Below, piece by piece: positions 1-7,219 of a DNA stretch of 16,123 bases. Numbering within the stretch: position 1 is the first letter of the stretch; every line of letters starts with the position of its first letter. The position numbers were made by a program, and so were the translations under genes. The notes below the pieces were generated by a model, which was not told the DNA's origin, did not search any database, and saw only the letters and a program-made list of their open reading frames with translations. Where the stretch lies: NCBI RefSeq assembly GCF_938028825.1, contig NZ_CALIZP010000037.1, positions 1-16,123 of the forward strand, in the 5' to 3' direction. Source of the stretch: an uncultured Cardiobacterium sp. (lineage in GTDB: Bacteria > Pseudomonadota > Gammaproteobacteria > Cardiobacteriales > Cardiobacteriaceae).

Positions 1-48
1 GCCTTACAGCGTAAGGGCTACAACGATTTTTAGCATGAAATTTGTCCA
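1..48. other. AT-richer left-edge sequence, not part of the phage operon
   Basis: This short segment follows the abrupt end of the left-most phage gene. It is clearly AT-richer than the phage DNA and carries a perfect small hairpin, CCTTAC-AGC-GTAAGG, at positions 2-16. It encodes nothing recognisable. It may be the tip of an insertion sequence or other inserted DNA, because the gene next to it looks cut short at about position 49. No transposase is visible, so this is inference from composition and position only. Confidence 0.4.
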
Positions 49-324
49 TTACGCCCGCAAATAGGCGGGGTCGATGGCGGGCAGTAATTCCCAGCGCTCA
101 CTTGGCAATCGCATGTATTTGTCACGCACGCCGCCGTCACGCGAGGACGACGACACACAGAAATAAACATCTGGGCGCTGCGGGTCAGGGATGGCAAATT
201 CGCAGTGCAAAAAGCGGCTGCGCGTGACAAGACGGATGGTGGCATCAAACAGGACGCGGCAACGGTCGCGCAGGGATGCGCCCTTACCCGGACGGCCTTT
301 GTAGAAGGCGACGTAGGCACTCAT
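49..324 (-). CDS. NlpC/P60-like (papain-fold) hydrolase-related phage protein, probably C-terminally truncated
   Basis: The 91-residue product begins MSAYVAFYKGRPGKG and has an RSRFLHCEFAIP segment (about residues 36-47) and an SSSSRDGGVRDK segment (about 58-69). From memory these resemble the N-terminal half of small phage and bacterial papain-fold/NlpC-P60-like proteins, where the H-C-E motif lies near the active centre. Those proteins usually continue for another 40-70 residues, including the second half of the fold, which is missing here. The start codon overlaps the stop of the fibre-assembly gene (ATGA, 321-324), so it is the last translated member of the tail-fibre cassette. The stop at 49-51 lies at the edge of AT-richer DNA, so the C-terminus was probably replaced by an insertion or rearrangement. 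The assignment is tentative and activity is unlikely in this form. Confidence 0.5.
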   Translation of the reverse strand: MSAYVAFYKGRPGKGASLRDRCRVLFDATIRLVTRSRFLHCEFAIPDPQRPDVYFCVSSSSRDGGVRDKYMRLPSERWELLPAIDPAYLRA

Positions 325-845
325 GCTTCACCTCCCTTCCCGTCGGCCGGGGTCAGCGGTAGCAACGGCAGGGTGTAGCGGATGGTGATGGCGCTCAGGG
401 CGTCAAGGTCGGCCGCCGCATGGATGCGGTCCTCGAACGCCTGCCGCTGTCCGGCGACGGAGGAGGTCAATGCGGTGTAGGCATTGCTCTTGGCCAGAGC
501 TCTCTCGCGCAAGGTGTCGAGCGGCACACCGCGCGCCTGTGCAATCCCGGCAAGGATGGGCGTCGCCGCGCTGTGGTCGGCTGCCCACGCTTTTGCTTCC
601 TGAGCTTGCGAAGCCCAGGAGTCCTGCTCAAATGGCGGCACGGTATCCAAACCGGCGACACGGTCGATAAACTCCTGCGCGGCAGCGGCGGCCTCGTGCA
701 GCTTGGCGGTTTTGCCTGCGGCAAGTGCGGCTGCCGGGTCGGGGTTGTAGTCTTCTTGGGCGACCACCTGCCAACCTTCGGCCGGCGTGAAAAATGTGAG
801 GCTTTCGCCGCAGATGTTGCCGTCTTTGTCGATGATGTAATACAT
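321..845 (-). CDS. tail fibre assembly chaperone, DUF4376-like
   Basis: This 174-residue protein has an N-terminal beta-rich segment (MYYIIDKDGNICGESLTFF), an alanine/glutamate-rich helical centre, and a C-terminal half resembling DUF4376. That part has the pattern W-A-x-D-x-x-A-A-T-P-I-L-x-G-I-A-x-A-R-G (about residues 87-106) followed by a helical stretch with a conserved Y. Proteins of this type sit directly after tail fibre genes and are thought to help fold or attach the fibre, replacing gpG of P2. The start is supported by a GGAG six bases before the ATG. It begins 9 bases after the fibre stop codon (855-857) and overlaps the next gene by an ATGA. Role is inferred from position and family resemblance. 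Confidence 0.65.
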   Translation of the reverse strand: MYYIIDKDGNICGESLTFFTPAEGWQVVAQEDYNPDPAAALAAGKTAKLHEAAAAAQEFIDRVAGLDTVPPFEQDSWASQAQEAKAWAADHSAATPILAGIAQARGVPLDTLRERALAKSNAYTALTSSVAGQRQAFEDRIHAAADLDALSAITIRYTLPLLPLTPADGKGGEA

Positions 846-854
846 GGCGGTCTC

Positions 855-2156
855 CTACTCCTTCGGCGTCCAGACTTCGGCGTAGCTTCCGCCGAATTGC
901 ACGGTCTGTTTTACTCGTGCCCCTGCAAAGCTGACCCCGTCCACAGCGAGCATGCTTTGGGGATAGGGACGATAGCCACCAATGGCGGCAACACCGCCAC
1001 CTGGGTGTTCGAGCTGATGCCTGCCGTACGGATGGTCTGTGGAAAAACTACCCAAGCAGACAAACACCAGCGCCCCGACCGGATTTGCGAGTGCATTGCT
1101 GCCACTTTCGTAGCGCATACCGCTGCCACCATCACGCAGCAGGGTATGGCGGATTTTTGTCCAATCCCGCTGCACCGTCTCGTACATGATGGCGCGGGCC
1201 GCTTGCAGGGCTTCGTTGTTCGCCATAAGGAGTTCCCGCTTCTCTTCCGTAGAGGTGACGAGTTTCAGCGCAGTATCAGACGCCGCGACGGCCTTCATCG
1301 CCACCTCGCTTGCCACGACGGCCTTCATCGCCACCTCGCTTGCCACGACGGCCTTCATCGCCGCCTCGCTACCAGCGACGGCCTTCATCGCCGCCTCGCT
1401 ACCAGCGACGGCCTTCATCGCCATCTCGCTACCAGCGACGGCCTTCATCGCTACCTAGCTACCAGCGACGGCGGCCATTGCCTTGCCGAAGGCAGACACA
1501 ATACGCATGGCGGTAGGCGCGGCAGCCAGTGCCTGCATGGCCGGTTCGGCGGCAGTGACGGCGGATAGGGCTGCTGCCGTATCGATGACGTACTGCACCA
1601 ACTCGGCCGATTTGGCCAGTACCTGCATCCCGGCACTGTGCTGCGGCCACACTACCCACAAATCGGGGGCGTTCTGCCAAACGGCACAGGCGGTTTCATC
1701 GCTGAGGATGGCGGTGGCGGCGGTGGTGCTTTGTGCGAGGTAGCCGAGCGCCAGGCGGTTTCGCAGGCACTTGTCGAGGATGTCCGGCTGCTTGATCAGC
1801 CAGGCGGCGACCTCGTCGTTATCGATGCTGCTGCGGAATAGCGCTTCATTGTCAGTGAACCAGATATCCCGGTTCACCGTTCCTGCCATTTCCAGCAGGC
1901 GCAGGTGGAAATAGGGAATGGCGCTCTGGAACTGGTTTGCCATGTGTTGCAACACGGCAAAATTCACGTCCTCATTGGCGATGGCTTCACCGCTGTAACG
2001 GCGGGCCAACTCGGCATTGAGGACAGCGGGGAAGGTGTCCAGGGCATCGGGAGCAGCGCGGTAGATAACGCACAGCTCGATCAGGCGGTCACTATCGAGG
2101 GTCGCTAGGTCGGCGCTGAGGATGCCGGCAATGGTGCTTTTTTGGGCGGGGGTCAT
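855..2156 (-). pseudogene. tail fibre protein with 10-residue repeats, interrupted by an in-frame amber codon
   Basis: Two adjacent open stretches share one frame: codons 1-233 (2156 to 1458) and about 199 codons after TAG at 1455-1457. Together they make a fibre of about 433 positions. The N-terminal part begins MTPAQKSTIAGILSADLATL and is followed by a helical region, then decapeptide repeats of the form MKAVAGSExA. The C-terminal part is glycine-rich and ends GGSYAEVWTPKE, as expected for a receptor-binding tip. The TAG replaces the GAG of the repeat unit (AGC-GAG in the neighbours, AGC-TAG here), so it looks like a single G-to-T change. AGGA seven bases before ATG 2156 supports that start; the second half has no ribosome site of its own. 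The product is probably only the N-terminal 233 residues unless the host suppresses amber. The gene's natural stop (855-857) is also TAG, which argues against recoding. Confidence 0.7.
1287..1466 (-). repeat. six tandem 30-bp repeats in the tail fibre gene
   Basis: Six consecutive 30-bp units (1287, 1317, 1347, 1377, 1407 and 1437 onward) each carry GGCCTTCATCG on the + strand. On the coding strand each encodes a MKAV(A/V)(G/A)SExA-type decapeptide. Units 1 and 2 are identical (the TTGCCAC type). Units 3 and 4 are identical (the TACCAGC type), and units 5 and 6 are close variants of them. This grouping indicates recent tandem duplication. The unit is a multiple of three, so copy-number change keeps the frame. 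Degenerate versions continue in the protein on both sides. Unit 6 holds the amber codon. Confidence 0.95.
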
Positions 2157-2157
2157 G

Positions 2158-2426
2158 TCATAATCCTGCGAGGGCAAGGGTACGTATTTTTTTCATCTTG
2201 GCTTCCAGTGCGCTTTTGTCTTCGCCGCGTGCCCGAGCCTCGGCGGCGATAGCTTCTGATCGTGCTTCGTTCGCTGCGGTGATGGCATCGGTGCGCGTTT
2301 GCGCCTCGGTCTTGAGCTCGGAGTCAATACCGCTCAGGCTGTCACGGAGGCGACCGACATCTTCCGAGAGCAGATTTTCCGCACTCGGCACGGCCATTTG
2401 TAGTGAGTGGTTTTGTCATCGGCCAT
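2158..2426 (-). pseudogene. small coiled-coil tail-fibre accessory protein, frameshifted near its start
   Basis: The intact form would start at ATG 2426, which has GAGG five bases upstream overlapping the stop of the preceding gene. It reads MADDKTTHYKWP and then runs out of frame, ending after 30 codons. The continuation VPSAENLLSEDVGRLRDSL lies in another frame and runs to the stop at 2158. One missing base at about 2395-2400 (TGGCC-GTG, expected TGG-CCN-GTG) accounts for this. With it restored, the gene is exactly 90 codons. From memory, many phages carry a T-x-H-Y/F-x-x-P ... NLLSED-x-x-RLR start in short proteins beside the fibre, which supports joining the two frames. The C-terminal part is alanine/glutamate-rich and likely coiled-coil. 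The internal ATG at 2397 has no ribosome site. A sequencing error is possible. Confidence 0.65.
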
Positions 2427-2433
2427 AAGTACC

Positions 2434-4539
2434 TCAGGTGGTAATCATGCGCAGGGCGCGGGCGCGTGGCCGGGCGTTGATGTTGCCGGTCAGGGTGATG
2501 CGGCAGCGGACGGTGTTGCCGCCGGTGATGGCTTTTTTGTATTCGTTGCGCACCCAGCCGTCGCCGAGGGGCTCACCGTTTTCCGGGGTGCATTCCTGCC
2601 AGTGCCCGTCAATTTCGATTTCGACCTTGAGGGCACTGCCCGCCGGGACGTTGCTCTCCAGCGTCACGATGGCTTGGCCGCTGCCGGCTACGACTGCGCG
2701 GCTGATATAGGTCGCGCTCTCCTGCAAGTCGCCAAGCGCGAGCAGTGCGCCGGGATAGAGGATGGGCGAGCGAGTGCGGCTGCCGCGCAGGGTGACGGCC
2801 GTTTGCAGCTCGCCGTCGGTGCGCTCGTCCAGCCGTCCGGTTTGCTTGTCTTGCAGGTGGTAGCTGTGCTCGTCGTTTTTGACGACAAAAGTCACGTCCG
2901 TCTCGATGCCGGTGCGCGCCGTCTGCTCCACCAGCACCACTTTTTTATAGGGCAGGGTCAGCGGCCGCTCATGCGTGGAAAGCGGCGCAACATCGGCACG
3001 GATAGGCAGCATCAGCTCCCCGTCCACGATGGCGGCGGTCTGATTTTGCCCGAGGTCGCGCATGGCATCGTCCAAAAACGGGGCGACAAACACACCATGG
3101 GTGGCCGCCGGGGCGGTGGCGATGGCACGGGTTTGCAGGCGCAGGATGGCGACCAGGTCGTAGAGGGCAAAGATGTCGGCACGCATGTCTTGCAGGGTGC
3201 CCATGCTGACCGCCGCAATTGCGGTGTTTTTCACCGCTGTCGGCGCGTTTTTGAACCAGGTGTGCTGCAACTGCGCCAGTTCCAGTTGCCCGCTCACGGC
3301 AGGGGTGGCTTTGGGGTTAAAGCGGCGCGGCATCCCCTTGATGCGGGTGATGGCGCCGTTGCGGTCGATGGTGACAGTGTCGGTGCGTGGCAGCCGCCAT
3401 TGATAGTCGATCAATATCAGCGAGCCCTCGACCGCTCCCTCCACAGTAAAACCGCGCTCGTCCGGATCGATGGGGGTGACTTGGGTGATGTGTTTGTAGG
3501 TCACCTCGTAACTGGAGCCCGGCGCGGGCTCCGCTCCGGCCGGCGACCAGTCAATCATGCCGCCGGAGAACACATAGTCCTGCGTCTTTTTGTAGGTCGT
3601 ACCGCCCTGTTTGACCTCGACAATTTCGATCACGGCAGGGTCGGGCAGCGCGTCGGCTACCCCGGCGTAACTGCCGTGCAACACGGTGGCGGTAGCCTGT
3701 TTGGTGATATCCACCTTGCGGATGTCGTGGATGGGCGCGCGGTCCACATTGACCCGCATTTTTCTGCTGCCGCCGCCGGAAAACCGGTGCGGCTCGGAGA
3801 GGATGGTTTGCAGGTCAGGGTCAAAGGGGAAACGCAGACGCAATGCGGTGGGCAGCTCGATTTCGTGCCCATATACGTGGGCCTTGCCCTCGAGCAACGA
3901 ATAGGTCTCCTCGCGCTCGTCATGCGACAGCCACACCAGCGACAGGCCGTGGATGACGTAATGCCCGCCATTGTTGTCACGGTCATATCTGGCCAGTGCC
4001 GAGGCAAAGCCGGAGAGGTCTGGCGGGGCCGATTTGATTTTGAGGACGCCGTTTTCGACGTCATAGACGCGGTAAAAATTGCCGGTGCCGCCATCGGTGG
4101 ACAATCCCCACACGGCACTGATGCGCAGCCGTGCCGCGCCCGGCTCGTCATAGTTGCGCGTCCCTTCACACGGATCGCGCAGGCTGGGATCTTGCAGCTC
4201 GGTGACGACGGCCTCGGCCAGCCAAACCCCGATTTCCACGACACCGGTGAGAGGAATATTGAGTTTGGCTTCCGGCACATCACGGATGCGGCCACGCAGG
4301 TAGATTTCCGAGGCGGCGCAGGTGGTCACGCCGGTATCGGGGTCAATGACGACGGCGCCACCGCTCTGGATGCTGCCGTCGTTCATGATGCGGTCGGCGA
4401 TGCGCTTGAGGCGATGGTCGGTGATGGCTTGCTGCTCGTTGAGCTCAGGCGATTGCAGGCCCAGGCCGGCGCGATAGAGGATGAGCTCTTCGCGGGTGAT
4501 GTCGCGGCAGTAGTAGTTGGCTAGGTCAATGTTTGGCAT
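2434..4539 (-). CDS. DUF4815-type phage tail/fibre protein
   Basis: This 701-residue protein is the largest in the window. Its N-terminal 170 residues show the DUF4815 pattern: MPNIDLANYYCRDITREEL, then ASEIYLRGRIRDVPEA, ETGVVEIGV-type strands, and V-V-T-E-L-Q-D-P-S-L-R-D-P followed by GTRNYDEPGAARLR. This domain occurs in large tail or fibre proteins of contractile-tailed phages. The middle and C-terminus are beta-rich, with an IDRNGAITRIKGMPRRF segment and a final carbohydrate-binding-like strand region. ATG 4539 is chosen because it lies 4 bases after the upstream stop and begins the conserved sequence; the longer reading from 4587 overlaps the previous gene. It takes the place of P2 gpH but is unrelated to it. 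It probably connects fibres to the baseplate or forms the fibre shaft; exact role unknown. Confidence 0.7.
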   Translation of the reverse strand: MPNIDLANYYCRDITREELILYRAGLGLQSPELNEQQAITDHRLKRIADRIMNDGSIQSGGAVVIDPDTGVTTCAASEIYLRGRIRDVPEAKLNIPLTGVVEIGVWLAEAVVTELQDPSLRDPCEGTRNYDEPGAARLRISAVWGLSTDGGTGNFYRVYDVENGVLKIKSAPPDLSGFASALARYDRDNNGGHYVIHGLSLVWLSHDEREETYSLLEGKAHVYGHEIELPTALRLRFPFDPDLQTILSEPHRFSGGGSRKMRVNVDRAPIHDIRKVDITKQATATVLHGSYAGVADALPDPAVIEIVEVKQGGTTYKKTQDYVFSGGMIDWSPAGAEPAPGSSYEVTYKHITQVTPIDPDERGFTVEGAVEGSLILIDYQWRLPRTDTVTIDRNGAITRIKGMPRRFNPKATPAVSGQLELAQLQHTWFKNAPTAVKNTAIAAVSMGTLQDMRADIFALYDLVAILRLQTRAIATAPAATHGVFVAPFLDDAMRDLGQNQTAAIVDGELMLPIRADVAPLSTHERPLTLPYKKVVLVEQTARTGIETDVTFVVKNDEHSYHLQDKQTGRLDERTDGELQTAVTLRGSRTRSPILYPGALLALGDLQESATYISRAVVAGSGQAIVTLESNVPAGSALKVEIEIDGHWQECTPENGEPLGDGWVRNEYKKAITGGNTVRCRITLTGNINARPRARALRMITT

Positions 4540-4543
4540 GGCG

Positions 4544-5026
4544 TCAGAAGGTGATGACAAAATCGAAGCTGATGCGCGCCCCGACACCGCGTTGCACGGC
4601 GGTGATGTAATCGATGGCGAGGAGGGTGCCGGGGGTGGCTATATCGCTCGGCGGGTAATAGGTTTGCCCTGCGGGTAGGCCGGCGCGGGTTGTGGTGCCG
4701 ACAAAAACACCGAGCTCGCGGATGGTCTCGCCGAGGCCGTCGTTAAAGTCAAAATCGGTACGCAGGTGCAGATTGGCGGTCGGCGTGTCGCTCTTTGCGA
4801 AACGGGCACCGAGCATGACAATGTCGCCGTCGCCCTGCGGCGTGCAGTACTCGACAACATTGACTTTTCGCCGGCCAAGCTCGGCAGTGAGCGCGGTGGC
4901 GCTGCGCGGTTCGCGGGGCTGGGTGGTATCCCATTCCGCCTCGCCGCTCCCCCAGGCAAGATGCAGGGTGCTGCCCTTGATAGCGGTGGCAAGGGCGATA
5001 CGTCCGGAGGTTGTAAGGATGGCCAT
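4544..5026 (-). CDS. tail-collar-like/baseplate-associated protein
   Basis: The 160-residue protein starts MAILTTSGRIALATAIKGST. Short phage proteins with this kind of beginning, including DUF3751-like tail-collar N-terminal regions, lie between the gpI-like protein and the fibres. It has LHLRTDFDFNDGLGETIREL (about residues 85-104) and ELGVFVG, and ends in an aromatic strand, ISFDFVITF, like many phage structural proteins. The start at 5026 overlaps the gpI-like stop by one base (TAATG), with GAGGA nine bases upstream. That indicates coupling and rules out the longer reading from 5104. It probably adapts the fibre module to the baseplate. The family link is from memory and not certain. Confidence 0.55.
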   Translation of the reverse strand: MAILTTSGRIALATAIKGSTLHLAWGSGEAEWDTTQPREPRSATALTAELGRRKVNVVEYCTPQGDGDIVMLGARFAKSDTPTANLHLRTDFDFNDGLGETIRELGVFVGTTTRAGLPAGQTYYPPSDIATPGTLLAIDYITAVQRGVGARISFDFVITF

Positions 5027-5910
5027 TAGTCGGGGTCCTCGCAGTTGTTGATGATGACGTTGGTATTGGTCCAGGTTGACGACGGCCACGGGGCATCCGC
5101 CCACACTTGTCCAAGGTAGAGGGCGACAGCACGCGGTGTACTGCTGCCCGCTTGGATGGTGTAGATCTCAAACGGCAACGGCAGGTCGTCGAGATAGAGG
5201 ATGTGCGCCTCGACGCTGCTGATGACGTGGGCGATGGTGATGGTGACGGCGCTAATAATCTCCGCCCCGGCGTACATCGCCCACGAGCCAATGACGGTGC
5301 CAAAGGAGATTTTTGGGTCTCTACCATCGGGCAGACAGGGCAGGTTGCTACGTCCGATGCGGATGCCAGAGTCGTCGTCCAGCAGGGCATCATCCAGCGC
5401 GCTGTCGTCTAGGCGGAATACGCCCCGGTCATAGCCGTACACCATCCTCCACAGGCGCGAGCGTACCGGCTGCGACAACAGGGCCAGGTTGACCAGCTGG
5501 CAAATTTGCGCCGGGGTGGGCATCCCGTGCGGGCGCAGGTCGTATTCGGCGAAGTGGCGGTGTGGCCGGTAGGTAATACCGGGATCGTTGCGCTCGATGG
5601 AGGGAGGTGACTCGATAATGTCAGCGTCTAAACCGACCCACGAAAAAGCGAGATGCAGTGAGGCCGGTGTGCCGCGCAGGCGAGTCCAGCGGATACCTTC
5701 ACTGATGAGACGGCGCTTGTCGCTGATGTAGGGGGTGATTTCGCCGAGGGCGTACTCCCAGATGAGCGCATCCAGCCAGTTCTCGGGCGGGTCAAATTTG
5801 CGTCCCCGGATGGCAGCATCGTCGCCAAGATCAAGGATAGCGGGAGCACCGACCTGCGCCAGTTTGCGCTCAAGGTCGGTGCTGTTTGGCGGCAGTAAAT
5901 CGGTGCGCAT
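5026..5910 (-). CDS. I: P2 gpI-like baseplate/tail protein, extended form
   Basis: The first half (about residues 1-120) matches the Tail_P2_I pattern: LLPPNSTDLERKLA near the N-terminus, then WLDALIWEYAL, ISDKRRLISEGIRW and RLRGTPASLHLAFSWVG. gpI is a baseplate wedge component working with gpJ. P2 gpI is 176 residues; this protein has 294, with a C-terminal extension containing strand-rich stretches such as IISAVTITIAHVISSVEAH and a Thr/Asn-rich end. The extension may carry attachment points for the downstream DUF4815 protein. The ATG overlaps the gpJ stop (TGATG), a classic coupling arrangement. Identity of the N-terminal half is confident; function of the extension is inference. Confidence 0.8.
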   Translation of the reverse strand: MRTDLLPPNSTDLERKLAQVGAPAILDLGDDAAIRGRKFDPPENWLDALIWEYALGEITPYISDKRRLISEGIRWTRLRGTPASLHLAFSWVGLDADIIESPPSIERNDPGITYRPHRHFAEYDLRPHGMPTPAQICQLVNLALLSQPVRSRLWRMVYGYDRGVFRLDDSALDDALLDDDSGIRIGRSNLPCLPDGRDPKISFGTVIGSWAMYAGAEIISAVTITIAHVISSVEAHILYLDDLPLPFEIYTIQAGSSTPRAVALYLGQVWADAPWPSSTWTNTNVIINNCEDPD

Positions 5911-6749
5911 CAGTAATCCCTGCCACCGAGGTTGAGGCTGACGGTGCCGATGGCGGCGGTCTCGTCGGCGGCAATGACGACGTCACGCGTCGGCGCAGTC
6001 AGGACGACGCGCTGCACTCCGACAGCGTGCAGCGTGTGGATAAGCCAGGAGCGGGTGAGGTCGCGCCCCAAACCAAGCTGACTGCCGACGGCACGGCGCA
6101 GTGTGTCCGGTAGGGTATTGAGCAGGTCGGCGTTGCCGTCGGGCAGAAGCCACAGGGTGGCGGCGATGTCGATGGTTTTGACGGTGGCAGCGCGGACTTC
6201 GAGGGTGTCGGTGAGGACGCGGATGTCCGTGCGGTTGAGGTAGTCGCGGGTATGGGCAAGCAGGGCATCATCCACCGCGCCGTCGTGGCCGGTGATGGAG
6301 ACGCGCACCAGCCCCGGACGGGGGCTGTCCACATGGGCATCGCGGATGGCGGGCGAGGCGGAGAGGGCGTGCCAGCGGTAATGCGCTGCTGGTCCTGCGG
6401 TGGACGAGCCCCGCACCCGCTCACGGATACGAGCGCGGAAAGCCTCGTCGCTTTCGCCGAGGTTGCGGGTCAGCCCGTAAAAATCGGCAAGACGGTCGAG
6501 ATCGCGGTCGGTAGCAAAGGCGAGCAGGTTGGCGCGGGCGGCGTGGTTGATACGCGTGCGCAGGAGCAGTTCGAGGTAAGCGGATTCTTCGAGTACTTTG
6601 GTGACGGGCTCGGATTCGAGGTCAAGGGTGTTACGCCAGTAGTCGCGTTTTTCTTCCGGCCACAACGCCACGAAGGCGGCTTTGCGCCGCGCGAGGATGG
6701 TTTCGTAGTCAAGCTCTTCGATGACGTTTGGCAGGGATGTATCGCTCAT
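5910..6749 (-). CDS. J: baseplate protein gpJ
   Basis: At 279 residues it is close to P2 gpJ (302). The sequence shows the Baseplate_J layout: LPNVIEELDYETIL at the start, LLLRTRINHAARANLLAFA (about residues 60-78), then DRLADFYGL, an ESDEAFRARIRERV helix (about 101-114), and a beta-rich C-terminal half with VRVSITGHDG. It is a baseplate wedge protein between gpW and gpI. The start codon has no recognisable Shine-Dalgarno sequence: a perfect 7-bp hairpin ends one base before the ATG. The gene begins 69 bases after the gpW stop, the longest gap in this operon, and is preceded by a leader shared with terminase gene P. Transcription probably also starts or is controlled here. Confidence 0.92.
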   Translation of the reverse strand: MSDTSLPNVIEELDYETILARRKAAFVALWPEEKRDYWRNTLDLESEPVTKVLEESAYLELLLRTRINHAARANLLAFATDRDLDRLADFYGLTRNLGESDEAFRARIRERVRGSSTAGPAAHYRWHALSASPAIRDAHVDSPRPGLVRVSITGHDGAVDDALLAHTRDYLNRTDIRVLTDTLEVRAATVKTIDIAATLWLLPDGNADLLNTLPDTLRRAVGSQLGLGRDLTRSWLIHTLHAVGVQRVVLTAPTRDVVIAADETAAIGTVSLNLGGRDY

Positions 6750-6820
6750 GCGGGCATTGTGGATGTGCCCGCGCGCGCAGACGAGTGACGGTTTTCCGCA
6801 GGGCGCGGCTGTGGAAAATC
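6750..6820 (-). promoter_or_regulatory. 71-nt leader module upstream of J, shared with P
   Basis: Read toward J, the element begins with a dyad, ATTTTCCACAG-N7-CTGCGGAAAA (6820-6790), then CCGTC, then GCGCGCGCGG, and ends with the hairpin GCGGGCA-N9-TGCCCGC (6750-6772) directly before the ATG at 6749. The same blocks in the same order lie before terminase gene P, at almost the same distance from the start (71 versus 72 bases). The upstream dyad overlaps the gpW stop codon. In P2, late operons are driven by promoters with an upstream dyad bound by the zinc-finger activator Ogr. This may be the equivalent here, but its sequence is not the P2 TGT-N12-ACA site, so the regulator is unknown. Confidence 0.6.
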
Positions 6821-7184
6821 AGTGGCGCAGGGTGGCTTGGCCGCGCAGCTCGGCATCGTCGAGGGTGCGTGCGGTGTAGCTGATTTCGGTTTTGCCGTCC
6901 ATCGTGATGTCGATGACGGCAGTTTCGAGGACGACGCGCGGCTCCCAGCGGCTGGCTGCATCAACCAGGGCGGCGGCAAGACGCAATCGGTTGGCCGGAT
7001 TCATCGGCGCATCAATCAGGTCAAAGAGGTGGCTACCGTATTCGCGGCGCTGGATGCGCGAGCCGATGGGGGTCGTAAAGATATCGGCCAGCGATTGACG
7101 GATGTGTTCGGGTTTGTGGGCGGTGTTGCGGCCATCGTCGCGCCGCATCCCGCCGGTGGCATAGGCACCGTTACCTGTACTCAT
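6819..7184 (-). CDS. W: baseplate protein gpW (gp25-like)
   Basis: The 121-residue protein contains the strongly conserved HIRQSLADIFTTPIGSRIQR block (about residues 27-46), then REYGSHLFDLIDAP and RLRLAAALVDAASRWEPR, all typical of the GPW/gp25 family of T4 gp25-like baseplate wedge proteins. P2 gpW has 115 residues. ATG 7184 (MSTGNGAYATGG) is preferred because AGGA lies seven bases upstream. An upstream in-frame ATG at 7223 overlaps the gpV stop (ATGA) but lacks any ribosome site and would add 13 residues absent from the family. The gene follows V and precedes the leader of J. Confidence 0.9.
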   Translation of the reverse strand: MSTGNGAYATGGMRRDDGRNTAHKPEHIRQSLADIFTTPIGSRIQRREYGSHLFDLIDAPMNPANRLRLAAALVDAASRWEPRVVLETAVIDITMDGKTEISYTARTLDDAELRGQATLRH

Positions 7185-7219
7185 GGCTGTTTCCTGTTTT
7201 TCGCGGTCATTTGAGGGGG

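Noticed and set aside
715..735. AAGTGCGG-like uptake motif pointing to a Pasteurellaceae host
   Set aside because: Only the near match AAGTGCGGC here and AAGTGCGGG at about 10202 are seen; two partial hits in GC-rich DNA are expected by chance, and no Neisseria GCCGTCTGAA motif was seen either.
1455..1457. TAG read as an amino acid by genetic-code change
   Set aside because: P ends in TAG (15482-15484) and the fibre gene itself ends in TAG (855-857), so TAG acts as a stop in this phage.
1287..1466. Regular repeats as a CRISPR array
   Set aside because: The 30-bp units are contiguous with no spacers and translate in frame as a decapeptide repeat of the tail fibre.
2407..4524. 705-codon open frame on the + strand
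   Set aside because: It is the antisense shadow of the DUF4815 gene. The - strand product has recognisable family motifs and close operon spacing; the + strand product is low-complexity with no recognisable family and no ribosome site. Other long + frames at 420-1568 and 12148-13062 are rejected for the same reason.
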